A DNA stretch of 64,000 bases, from the NCBI GenBank assembly GCA_963836015.1, contig CAWIIF010000004.1:558001-622000 (forward strand). Reading direction: 5' to 3'. The notes under the pieces were generated by a model. It did no database searches and was not told the DNA's origin. It saw only the letters and a list, made by a program, of their open reading frames with translations. Shown here in pieces: positions 26,068-34,247 of the stretch. Position 1 is the stretch's first letter. Each line of letters begins with the position of its first letter. The translations under genes were made by a program, and so were the position numbers. The stretch comes from CAWCDJ01 sp963836015 (GTDB taxonomy: Bacteria > Acidobacteriota > Terriglobia > Bryobacterales > Bryobacteraceae).

Positions 26068-29000
26068 TCAGAACGTCAGTTTCAACGCAGCCTGGATCTG
26101 TCGCGACGTGCCCAGGCCTAACGTTGCGCCGAACGTCTGGAAAATCTGCCCGAAGCTGGACGTATTGAACGTCGAACTCGGCTGCGCGAAATTCGGGTGA
26201 TTCGGAACGTTAAAGAACTCCGCCCGGAACTCCAGGTTCCGCTTCTCGCCCAGCTTCGTGTTCTTCAAGAGAGAGAAATCGACATTCGTGAATCCGGGCC
26301 CATAGACGGTGTTGCGTCCCAGGTTGCCGAACGTGCCGGCCAAGGGCAAGGTAAACGCCGCTGGATTCAGCCATCCGTTCACCGAGGGGCTTGCCGCGTA
26401 TTGATCCACTCCGGCAACCGCATTCGGCCGCTGATTCGTAAAATTGCCGTTGCCGAATGTGTTCGTTCCGATGAACACGGTGAACGGGATGCCGGTGTGG
26501 ATCAGCCCCAGCGACGCGACGCTCCACCCGCTTACCAGGCTGCCCGCGACACCGTGCCAGTTGCCCAGGAAGGAGTGGCCGGCGCCCATCGGAATTGTGT
26601 ACAGCAGGCTGTAGGCGAAGTTGTGCCGGATGTCGCCGGAGCTGTTTCCCCGCTCGGCTTGGAAGTTGTTGTCGTCTTGCGGCTGGCTGGAAAACAGGCC
26701 CTGGTCCTGAACGTCGTCGATTCCGTGGGCCCAGCCGTATTCGGCCTGGAAAACGAGGCCCCGCCTCAGTCGCTGGTGGAAGGAAACCTGCAGCGCGTTG
26801 TAAGTCGATTGCCCCGTATTGCCTTCGATCGAGATATTGCTGAAGAGCGGATTCGGACGCTGCCCGAGGGTTGGATCGAAGAAGTTGATCGTGTAGCCGC
26901 GGCGAAGATCGAGTCCGCGGTTGCCCACGTAGGCCACCTGCAGGGCTGTGCCGGACGCCAGCACCCGGGCGATGCTGAGATCCCACTGTTCGGTGTAGAT
27001 GTCCCGGCGGATCCAATCGAAACCGGCAACGGATGGCACCGGCGCCGTCCCTTGCGACAGGAAATTCGCGATTGGGTAGGACAGCGTCGGAATGGTCTGG
27101 CGCACCAGTGACGTGTTGCCGGGAATGTTGTTGGTCGGAATCGAATAGGATCCAAAGCCGACCGGGTAAGCCTGCCAGAAGATACCGGCCCCCGTGCGGA
27201 TCACGGTCTTGGCCGTCGGCTGCCACGCAATGCCGAGGCGCGGACCCCAATCGTTCTTGTTGGCCCGGAAGTAAGGATCTCCGGGAGGACCAAGCTTCCC
27301 TAACCGTTCGTCGTAAGCCTGCGTTGCGTTGTTCTTGTCATGCGGCACAGTCTCGTAGTCCCAGCGCAGGCCGTAATCGATGGTCAGATTCGGAAGCAGC
27401 TTGTAGGTGTCCTGCAAGAACATCCCGATCTGATTCGCCCGTGTGACATGACCCGGATCGCCGACCGTGAAACTGGCGCTGGCGACCGAGTTGTTGATGA
27501 AATCCTGGATCGACGTATAGGTCATGCTCGACGTGTTCTTGCCCAGCCGCGCGACCCAGATGTCGTAGACCGTAGCGCCGAATTTGATGGTGTGGGCGCC
27601 CTTGACGATGGTGGTATTGCCGCCGAACTGATAGCTCGTCGCGTTCTGGATGCTCCGACCCCGGTCGCCGGTCACGGTCGTGATCCCGGTAATGCTGACG
27701 AGCGGATACGGCTCGTTGGAGATGATGTGACTGCCCCACCGCTGCGCGCCCAGCAGAAAATCGCTGATGATGTGCGCGTTCCAGAGGTGCTGCTCGTGGA
27801 TCGCGACGTTGCTGGTGCGGATTGGTACATTTTGGAAATCGAGGTTGCCCAGCGCGGAGGGAGTAACCCCGAATAGCGGCCCGAATGTATGCGTGTCGTT
27901 TACATTCACCCGCACGTAAGCCGTGTCAGTGTCCGAAAAACGTTGATCGATCTTTACGCTGCCCGTGTCCTCGCGGACCCGCGAAGTCTGGGCGGTGACG
28001 TAGTTGTCGACCAACGGGTTCGAGGTCGGCGAGGTTCCAATGGGGTACAGCGCCAGGATCGGAGCCAGAACCGGCGAGGCCGCGAGCACCTGCTGAACCA
28101 GCAGAGCGCTTGGAACCGTCCCGGCGCCCGAGATCCCAATGCGCTGGCGCGAGCCTTCGTAGTTCGCAAAGAAGAAGGTCTTGTCTTTGCGGATCGGCCC
28201 GCCGAGGTTTCCGCCGAAATCGTTAAACCGGAATGGCGGCTTGAAGGTCTTCGGAGCGAAGAAGTTCTTGGCGTCCAAATCGCTGTTCCGGAAGAATTCA
28301 AAAAGCGTGCCGTGGATGTCGTTGCCGCCGGATTTGCTGACAATATTGATGTTCGAACCCGCTGAGCGCCCGTATTCCGCCTGGTAATTGCTCGTCTGCA
28401 CACGGAATTCGGCGATCGTGTCCAGGCTGCCGGTCAGCAAGCGCGCTCCGCGTTCATAGCCGTTCGACATGTAAGGCTGATCGACGCGCGTGGCGTCCAC
28501 GCCGTCAATCGAAAACTGGTTGTGCACGGTGTGAAGCCCGTTGAACGCAAGGTCGGCGATGTAGTTGCTCCGCGCAATGGCGCCCGGCATCAGCAGGCTG
28601 AAGCGCGCGTAGTCACGTCCGTTGATGGGAAGCTCCGTCAACCGCCGGTTTTCCATCACGCCACCGGTGTTGGAACCCTCGGTTTGCACGTCCCCCGCTT
28701 CGGCCACCACTTGCACCTGCTCCGAGAGTTGCCCGGTGGGCAGCGAAAAATCCTCGGTGATGGCCGCGCCGACGTTGATCCCGATATTCTGTTTGACCTG
28801 TGTCTGGAATCCCGTCTTTTCGGCCCGAACGCTGTACCGCCCGATCGGAAGATCCGGGAAATTGTACCGGCCCGAGTTGTCGGTGACCACCTGCCGGTGA
28901 TCGCCGTTGGAGGGATTGTCGATGGTGACAATGGCGCCCGGAATCGCCGCCTGTGTTGCGTCGAGCACCTGGCCGGACATTCGGCCTGTCTGGGCTTTGA

Positions 29001-29073
29001 GGATCGTTGGAACGAAAGCGAGCGCAAACAACAACGCTAACGCCATGATGGACTTTGTGATCAAGGTTTTCAT
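26068..29073 (-). CDS. Oar-like TonB-dependent receptor (TBDR2)
   Basis: A 1001-residue outer-membrane receptor: signal peptide (KSIMALALLFALAFVPTILKAQ), carboxypeptidase-regulatory-like domain (GRMSGQVLDATQAAIPGAIV), plug with ENRRLTELPINGRDYARFSLL, and a beta-barrel ending in ALKLTF. I moved the start to the ATG at 29073, which has GGGAGG five bases upstream, in place of an in-frame codon six residues earlier. It precedes an S9 peptidase and an amidohydrolase on the same strand, so a peptide or peptide-like ligand is likely. A candidate promoter with an exact TATAAT lies at 29242-29269, leaving a long leader of about 160 nt. Confidence 0.93.
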   Translation of the reverse strand: MKTLITKSIMALALLFALAFVPTILKAQTGRMSGQVLDATQAAIPGAIVTIDNPSNGDHRQVVTDNSGRYNFPDLPIGRYSVRAEKTGFQTQVKQNIGINVGAAITEDFSLPTGQLSEQVQVVAEAGDVQTEGSNTGGVMENRRLTELPINGRDYARFSLLMPGAIARSNYIADLAFNGLHTVHNQFSIDGVDATRVDQPYMSNGYERGARLLTGSLDTIAEFRVQTSNYQAEYGRSAGSNINIVSKSGGNDIHGTLFEFFRNSDLDAKNFFAPKTFKPPFRFNDFGGNLGGPIRKDKTFFFANYEGSRQRIGISGAGTVPSALLVQQVLAASPVLAPILALYPIGTSPTSNPLVDNYVTAQTSRVREDTGSVKIDQRFSDTDTAYVRVNVNDTHTFGPLFGVTPSALGNLDFQNVPIRTSNVAIHEQHLWNAHIISDFLLGAQRWGSHIISNEPYPLVSITGITTVTGDRGRSIQNATSYQFGGNTTIVKGAHTIKFGATVYDIWVARLGKNTSSMTYTSIQDFINNSVASASFTVGDPGHVTRANQIGMFLQDTYKLLPNLTIDYGLRWDYETVPHDKNNATQAYDERLGKLGPPGDPYFRANKNDWGPRLGIAWQPTAKTVIRTGAGIFWQAYPVGFGSYSIPTNNIPGNTSLVRQTIPTLSYPIANFLSQGTAPVPSVAGFDWIRRDIYTEQWDLSIARVLASGTALQVAYVGNRGLDLRRGYTINFFDPTLGQRPNPLFSNISIEGNTGQSTYNALQVSFHQRLRRGLVFQAEYGWAHGIDDVQDQGLFSSQPQDDNNFQAERGNSSGDIRHNFAYSLLYTIPMGAGHSFLGNWHGVAGSLVSGWSVASLGLIHTGIPFTVFIGTNTFGNGNFTNQRPNAVAGVDQYAASPSVNGWLNPAAFTLPLAGTFGNLGRNTVYGPGFTNVDFSLLKNTKLGEKRNLEFRAEFFNVPNHPNFAQPSSTFNTSSFGQIFQTFGATLGLGTSRQIQAALKLTF

Positions 29074-29241
29074 ACGCCTCCCACTCGACACCGCAGGTCG
29101 AGTTTCTTTGTTACCAGCGCGTTATGGCGCAATACACGAATTGCGAGAGGACCGCTCTCGCTGATCGAAGCGACTTCGCTACGGGCAACAGGGCCTGTGA
29201 TTAACCTGTGATATTGGGAGCGCCCAACTGAGTTTTACAGA

Positions 29242-29269
29242 ATTATAACACTCAAAGATCGGAGCGCAA
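29242..29269 (-). promoter_or_regulatory. Candidate promoter for TBDR2 with long leader
   Basis: On the minus strand TATAAT (29247-29242) is preceded at 16 bp by TTGCGC (29269-29264). The -10 box is perfect and the -35 keeps only TTG. Transcription would start near 29236, about 163 nt before the start codon. The leader contains a small hairpin, GCGAGAG/CTCTCGC (29143-29161). Confidence 0.45.
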
Positions 29270-29271
29270 GA

Positions 29272-29295
29272 GCGTTAATTCCCTGGCGTTAATTC
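29272..29295. repeat. Tandem 10-bp direct repeat next to the TBDR2 -35 box
   Basis: GCGTTAATTC occurs at 29272-29281 and again at 29286-29295, 14 bp apart start to start. The copies lie immediately upstream (minus-strand sense) of the candidate -35 box, a common activator position. They are in the gap before the GH51 stop codon, so they are non-coding. Confidence 0.5.
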
Positions 29296-29310
29296 AATGG
29301 TAAAGTCTGG

Positions 29311-30861
29311 CTACACGAGGCGCGCCTTCAACATGGTGAACGAGTGCGGAGGAAAGCTATACCGCAGGCGGCGCCCGTCGGCGGTCACGCTGCGGCCGGT
29401 CGCGCGGACGTTGGTCTTGTCGAAATCGTTTTCAGCCTTGATGTCCGGGCCGTTTACTTCGGAGACGGCGACGCTTCCTTCGAACTGCTTGTCCTCCGCC
29501 TCGATATCGGTCCCGATCGCCTCCGTCGGGTGGCGGTTCACGACGTTGAGCACGAGCGTGCCGTTGTCAAAACCCGCGGAGATATCCAGATAAGGAACAT
29601 CGTCGAAACGGGGGCTCTTGTATTTCGGGCTATCGACGAACAACTCCAGCGCTTTCCCCTTGGTGTGGTTGGCGAACAGTTGGAGCGGATAGTAAATGGT
29701 CTGGAGAAACATTCGCCGTTCGTCGGTAAAAATCGGCGCGATTACGTTAACGAGCTGCGCCATGTTGGCGATTTTCACGATGTGGGCGTGGTTTACGAAC
29801 GAGTTCAGGAAGGTCGCGACGACCAGCGCGTCCTCCAGGTTGTAGCGCTCTTCCAGAATCCGGCGTCCGCGCTGCTGCTCGCCTCGCGCCCGATACCAGA
29901 CGTTCCATTCGTCCCAGGCGATATGGATTCGCCGGCCGCCCGGCTGCCCGGAAAGCGCCGCGTCGATAATGCCCTCGGTAGTCTTGATGCGCTGATTCAG
30001 CTCGACGGAGCTGGACAAAAAGTCGCCGAAGTCGTTATTGCGATTTCCCACGTACATGTGGATAGCCAGATAATCCGCGTGCTGCTTGAGATGTTCCAGT
30101 ACGGTCCGGTTCCAGGAGGTCCAGTCGGAGCCCGGCCCGAAATTGGAAGAGCCGGCGGCGATGAGCTTGACGGACGGGTCGGTCCACTTCATCAGTTTGG
30201 CGGCCTCCAGTGCGAACTTGCCGTAATCGTCGGCGCTGCGATGCCCCATCTGCCACGGCCCGTCCATCTCGTTGCCGAGCCCCCAGTAGGTGACCTTCCA
30301 TGGCGCCGCGCGCCCGTTCTGTTTGCGCAGGCGCGTCATCGCCGTATCCTCGGACGAATTGCAGTACTCCACCCATTGCTGCGCTTCCGTCCAGGTGCCG
30401 GTGCCGAGGTTCGCGCAGATGTAGGGCTGCGTTCCGAGCATTTCCGCGTAGTTCAGAAACTCGTGCGTGCCGAAGCGGTTGCTCTCGACGGTTCCCCACG
30501 CCATTTCTAGCCGGGGCGGACGAGCATCGCGCGGCCCGATCCCGTCTCTCCAGTGGTAGTTCGACGAGAAGTTGCCTCCCGGCCACCGCAGCAGCGTCAC
30601 GTTGAGTTTGCGCGCGGCATCCAGAACATCCTTCCTGAACCCATTGGCATCGGAAAGCGGAGAGTGCTCTTCGAACACGCCTCCGTCGATGCAGCGGCCG
30701 AGATGCTCGATGAAGTTTCCATACAGCAGCGGGCTGATCTCGCCGATCACCCGTTCGGTATCGACCTTCACCCGGGCCCGCAGCGCTTCGGGCTGGCCGC
30801 GCAGGACGAACGGTGCGCCGGCGGCGAGGGTCGCGAATGCACGTCTGGAAATCTTGCTCAT
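29311..30861 (-). CDS. GH51 alpha-L-arabinofuranosidase, Tat-exported
   Basis: A 516-residue enzyme that removes terminal alpha-L-arabinofuranosyl groups from arabinoxylan, arabinan or pectin side chains by a retaining mechanism. The acid/base is Glu198 in GLGNEMDG and the nucleophile is Glu318 in AWDEWN; LRWPGGNFSSNYHW is also typical of the family. A Tat leader (ISRRAFATLAAGAPFVL) indicates periplasmic export, unusual because many GH51 enzymes are cytosolic. The start at 30861 has AAGGAGG upstream, which rules out a longer open stretch. It closes a minus-strand run with aminotransferase, dehydrogenase, AraD1-like, MFS and GH39 genes, consistent with an arabinose-rich glycan pathway. Confidence 0.93.
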   Translation of the reverse strand: MSKISRRAFATLAAGAPFVLRGQPEALRARVKVDTERVIGEISPLLYGNFIEHLGRCIDGGVFEEHSPLSDANGFRKDVLDAARKLNVTLLRWPGGNFSSNYHWRDGIGPRDARPPRLEMAWGTVESNRFGTHEFLNYAEMLGTQPYICANLGTGTWTEAQQWVEYCNSSEDTAMTRLRKQNGRAAPWKVTYWGLGNEMDGPWQMGHRSADDYGKFALEAAKLMKWTDPSVKLIAAGSSNFGPGSDWTSWNRTVLEHLKQHADYLAIHMYVGNRNNDFGDFLSSSVELNQRIKTTEGIIDAALSGQPGGRRIHIAWDEWNVWYRARGEQQRGRRILEERYNLEDALVVATFLNSFVNHAHIVKIANMAQLVNVIAPIFTDERRMFLQTIYYPLQLFANHTKGKALELFVDSPKYKSPRFDDVPYLDISAGFDNGTLVLNVVNRHPTEAIGTDIEAEDKQFEGSVAVSEVNGPDIKAENDFDKTNVRATGRSVTADGRRLRYSFPPHSFTMLKARLV

Positions 30862-31017
30862 GGTGCCTCCTTCGGCCGGCTTGCCGTCCGAAACATCGGT
30901 AATCATAGCTTAAATCGGCTCGATCGTGACCGCGGGCGGTAAGCGCGTTGGGGCATGGGCTGAATGACGGAAACACGTTCCGGCTCAGGCTCGTCTCCAG
31001 CATTCTGACCTGAATCT

Positions 31018-32319
31018 TCACGCACGCACGATGACGGGATACACTTTGCGGATGGCGGCAATCGCATCGTCGGCGTCGCGCCGGGTATACTTCGGGCCCA
31101 TCATGACACCGGCGAAGCGGCTGAGGATATCGAGGGTCCGCGGGCAGCACTCGCGGCCGTAGCGAATGGATTGGCCGCGGTCCGAAGCGAACGACGGCCA
31201 TCGCGGGGTGACCGTGACTTTCTGTTCGATCTCCGGAACCACCGGCAGGATGATTGAACCGGCCGGGCCGGCAACCGGAACTCCTTCCGCTTTCATGGCA
31301 TCGGCGTAGCGCTGCCGTTCGTCGCTGGACCGGAATCCGAGAAAAATCCCCGTACCCAGTTCGCCTTCCGGATCGGGGAGATGGCGCAAGCGCGCGCCGG
31401 AAAGATCCTGAATGCCGCCGTAAACACGGCGGGCGCTGCGCCGCACATCGGCAATGATCGTGTCCAGCTTGCGCAATTGCGCCAGCAGGACACCGCCCGT
31501 GAACTCGTTCATGCGGTAGTTCAGGCCGGGCATGTAATGCAGCTTTGCAGGGAAATCGCGGCGTACTGTTACGTCGTGGAAGCGGACGGCGCGCTCGAAG
31601 AGATACGGATCATTGGTGACCAGCGCTCCGCCTTCTCCGGCGGTGATCGTTTTACTTTGTTGCAGGCTGTAAATCCCGATATCGCCCATGGAGCCGAGGG
31701 GGCGTCCGTGGTAACTGGCGCCGACGCTCTGGCTGCAGTCCTCCAGCACCTTGAGGCCGTGCTTGCGGGCCATCGCCAGGATGGGATCCATGTCGGCGGG
31801 ACAGCCTTGCAGGTGCACCGCCATGATCACCTTGGTCTGCGGTGTAATGTGGCGTTCGATGTCCGCGGCGTCGATGTTGAATGACTCATCGATCTCGGCA
31901 AAGACCGGAAGCGCCCCGGCCTGGATCACGGTGGAGTAGCACGAGTACCAGGTCCATGCCGGGATAATGACCTCATCGCCGGGTCCAACTTCGAGCGCCG
32001 CCATGGCGGTGTGAAGGGCGGCGGTGCCGGACGTGACCGCCAGCGCGTACTTCGTTTGCATGCGCGCGGCGTACTCATTCTCGAAGATGGCGACCTTCGA
32101 CTTGTCGAGCGGGTTGGCGAAGCGGAAGGGCTTCCTACTTTGGAGGACCTCGGAGAGCTGGGTCTGTTCCTTGTCATCGTAATAAAGCGGACCCCAATTG
32201 GCGGTGCCCAGCGGTTGGGAGCGGACGGGTGTGCCGCCGTCGGCCGCGAGTTGCGGGGCGGCGCCCGCCGGGGTGAGGGTCGCCGCGGCTGCGGTGGCCA
32301 GAAAGGCTCTGCGATCCAT
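31018..32319 (-). CDS. DegT/DnrJ/EryC1/StrS family PLP aminotransferase with Tat-like leader
   Basis: A 433-residue PLP enzyme of the sugar-aminotransferase/dehydratase fold. Visible motifs are SGTAALHTAMAALEVGPGDEVI, the PLP-binding Asp194 in LEDCSQSVGA, the internal aldimine Lys223 in LQQSKTITAGEGG, and NYRMNEFTGGVLLAQL. Relatives make amino-sugars for lipopolysaccharide or antibiotics from NDP-ketosugars, in the cytosol. Here the N-terminus (MDRRAFLATAAAATLTPAGAA) is a Tat-type signal, so the enzyme would be exported with PLP bound, and would have to act on a free ketosugar rather than a nucleotide sugar. It lies 29 bp after the dehydrogenase gene in the arabinose-type cluster. Confidence 0.88.
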   Translation of the reverse strand: MDRRAFLATAAAATLTPAGAAPQLAADGGTPVRSQPLGTANWGPLYYDDKEQTQLSEVLQSRKPFRFANPLDKSKVAIFENEYAARMQTKYALAVTSGTAALHTAMAALEVGPGDEVIIPAWTWYSCYSTVIQAGALPVFAEIDESFNIDAADIERHITPQTKVIMAVHLQGCPADMDPILAMARKHGLKVLEDCSQSVGASYHGRPLGSMGDIGIYSLQQSKTITAGEGGALVTNDPYLFERAVRFHDVTVRRDFPAKLHYMPGLNYRMNEFTGGVLLAQLRKLDTIIADVRRSARRVYGGIQDLSGARLRHLPDPEGELGTGIFLGFRSSDERQRYADAMKAEGVPVAGPAGSIILPVVPEIEQKVTVTPRWPSFASDRGQSIRYGRECCPRTLDILSRFAGVMMGPKYTRRDADDAIAAIRKVYPVIVRA

Positions 32320-32348
32320 GGAGAGACCTCCTTCTGCTGAGATCCAGT

Positions 32349-33224
32349 TTACGCTTTACCATTGGCCGCGCGAAAAGGCTCGACCACGGCGGACAAGTCC
32401 TGGTCGCCCCACCCGTCGGAAGCCCGGCTAAATACGTCCCTGCTGGCCCGCCCCGTATCCAGCGGAACACCCAGCCGGCGCGCCTCTTCGACTGCGTATG
32501 CCAGGTCCTTGGCCATCAGATCGAGGGCGAAATTCGGCCGGTAGTCTCGAGCGACCATCCGGGCGGCTAGCGTGCGCACCAGAGGACTGCCCGGGGCGCC
32601 ATTCGCCAGGATCTCCACCGCCTGCTCGCGGTTCAGTCCCGAACCTTCGATCATGGCCAGCGCCTCCGCGAGCGAGGCAGCCTGAACGCCGCACAGGAAA
32701 TTGTTGATCAGCTTCATGAGTGCGCCTGCCCCAACCGGACCCAGGTGAACCACTCCGCGGCTCATAGGCGCCAGCACATCGCGAACCGAATCGAGCGTCC
32801 CGGGTTCACCACCGACCAGGAATAACAGTTCGCCGCTCTCGGCCTGGGGCCTGCTGCCGGTTACCGGCGCGTCCAGAAAGGAGCAGCCCCGGGTCTTCGC
32901 TTCTGCGGAGAGTTCCGTTACCCACTGGGTGGAGATCGTGCTCGATTCGATCAGCACGGCGCCGCCTCTCGCGCCCGCCAGTGCGCCGCTCTCTCCCATC
33001 CATGTTGAGCGCGAGGCGCTATCGTCGGCGAGCATGGCGATGACGATTTCGGCGCGTGACGCCGCTTCGCGAGGAGTCGCGGCCACGCTGGCTCCTTGTG
33101 CTGCGAAAGCCTCCGCGCGGGATGGCGTCCGATTGTAGACGGTCAGCGGAAAGCCGGCGGCCAACAACCGGCGGGCCATTCCCGACCCCATCGTACCAAG
33201 ACCCAGTACAGCCACTGATTTCAT
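32349..33224 (-). CDS. NAD(P)-dependent beta-hydroxyacid dehydrogenase (3-hydroxyisobutyrate dehydrogenase-like)
   Basis: A 291-residue cytosolic dehydrogenase. GLGTMGSGMA at residues 8-17 is the dinucleotide site, FLDAPVTGSRPQAESG is the substrate-binding signature, and Lys171 in GALMKLINNFL is the catalytic lysine. Members include tartronate semialdehyde reductase (2-hydroxy-3-oxopropionate reductase) of hexarate/glycerate metabolism and 3-hydroxyisobutyrate dehydrogenase. The neighbouring hexuronate-type MFS carrier and AraD1-like protein favour a sugar-acid role. It begins 15 bp upstream-wise from the FAH-type gene's stop and is followed closely by the aminotransferase, so it is in the same operon. 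Confidence 0.88.
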   Translation of the reverse strand: MKSVAVLGLGTMGSGMARRLLAAGFPLTVYNRTPSRAEAFAAQGASVAATPREAASRAEIVIAMLADDSASRSTWMGESGALAGARGGAVLIESSTISTQWVTELSAEAKTRGCSFLDAPVTGSRPQAESGELLFLVGGEPGTLDSVRDVLAPMSRGVVHLGPVGAGALMKLINNFLCGVQAASLAEALAMIEGSGLNREQAVEILANGAPGSPLVRTLAARMVARDYRPNFALDLMAKDLAYAVEEARRLGVPLDTGRASRDVFSRASDGWGDQDLSAVVEPFRAANGKA

Positions 33225-33239
33225 TGCCCTTCCCCTGAA

Positions 33240-34247
33240 TCAGATTCCGCGAACCTGCACCAGCGATTGGCCGGGCGTCGCGATTCGGACCGGATTGCGC
33301 AGCGGCATTCCGAATCCTTCGAAACGCACCTGCATCCAGTCTCCGTCCCGTAGGCGTATGCCTTCGCCAAAGCTGAATGCGTCTGCTCCGAAGAAGTGAA
33401 TATGGATATCGCCTGGTCTCCGGTGCGCTTCGAACTTGAAATGATGGTGCTCCATGTTGGCGAGACTGTGGCACATGACCGTTTCGCCGGTCTGGACCGC
33501 CTTCGACCACACGGCCGCTCCCGCGCGTTCGATCCGGACTTCGCCCGTAACGTGGTGGAACTCGGGGTCGATTACCAGCTCCGGCCCGATTGCGCAGGTT
33601 CGCAGTTTGGAAGCCGCGAGGTACAGGTAGTTTTTCTTCTCCAGCACGTGGTCGGAGAACTCGTTGCCGGCAACCATCCCGAGGCGGCGAGGCAGGCCTG
33701 CGGCGTCGATGATGTATGCACCGGCGATCTCGGGCTCTTCGCCGCCGTCATCTGCGTAAGGCGGCACATCGAGCGCTTCATTGTGAGCCCGCAGGATGGC
33801 GCCGGTGCCCTTATAAAACCATTCCGGTGCCGCGCCGGGGACGCCCGGGTCCGGTTTGCCGCCCTCCACGCCCCATTGATACATGCGCATGCTGTCGGTT
33901 ACCTGTTCGCCCGCCGCGTGCATCGCCTGCCGGTTCGCGGCGCTCCGGATGTGGCTCAGACCCGTTCCGCTGACCAGGCAGCGGGCGGCTTCGATGGGAT
34001 GATCGACGGCCGGCAGAATACGCCAGGCGGAGCCGCCGGAGTAGACCTCGGGGTAGTCCAGGGACTCGTCAGTTAGCGCCCGGTCCGCGGTATCGCGAAG
34101 CGCCACTCCGTTGGTCAGCGCAGCGCCGGCGAGGGCAAAGACCGAGTTGTGAGTGTCGAGCAGCCGGATCCGTTCGCCATCCACCATACCCAGGCGGCGC
34201 CCATTCGGGCCGGCCAGTTGAATGAGTCGCATTATTCGCATCTTCAT
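33240..34247 (-). CDS. AraD1/GguC-type FAH-family protein
   Basis: A 335-residue protein of the fumarylacetoacetate-hydrolase fold. The C-terminal half holds the metal-site pattern (EPEIAGAYII, GNEFSDHVLEKKNYLYLAASK, then EHHHFKFEAHRRPGDIHIHFFGADAFSFGEG). AraD1/GguC proteins are linked to L-arabinose/L-arabinonate or galactose catabolism; dehydration of 2-keto-3-deoxy-L-arabinonate type acids is a plausible reaction. The start at 34247 is an ATG that overlaps the upstream MFS stop as ATGA, a coupling arrangement. The open frame continues into the MFS gene out of register, but that sequence is not real protein. It supports oxidative pentose breakdown in the cytosol for sugars released by GH51, GH39 and GH127. 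Confidence 0.82.
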   Translation of the reverse strand: MKMRIMRLIQLAGPNGRRLGMVDGERIRLLDTHNSVFALAGAALTNGVALRDTADRALTDESLDYPEVYSGGSAWRILPAVDHPIEAARCLVSGTGLSHIRSAANRQAMHAAGEQVTDSMRMYQWGVEGGKPDPGVPGAAPEWFYKGTGAILRAHNEALDVPPYADDGGEEPEIAGAYIIDAAGLPRRLGMVAGNEFSDHVLEKKNYLYLAASKLRTCAIGPELVIDPEFHHVTGEVRIERAGAAVWSKAVQTGETVMCHSLANMEHHHFKFEAHRRPGDIHIHFFGADAFSFGEGIRLRDGDWMQVRFEGFGMPLRNPVRIATPGQSLVQVRGI

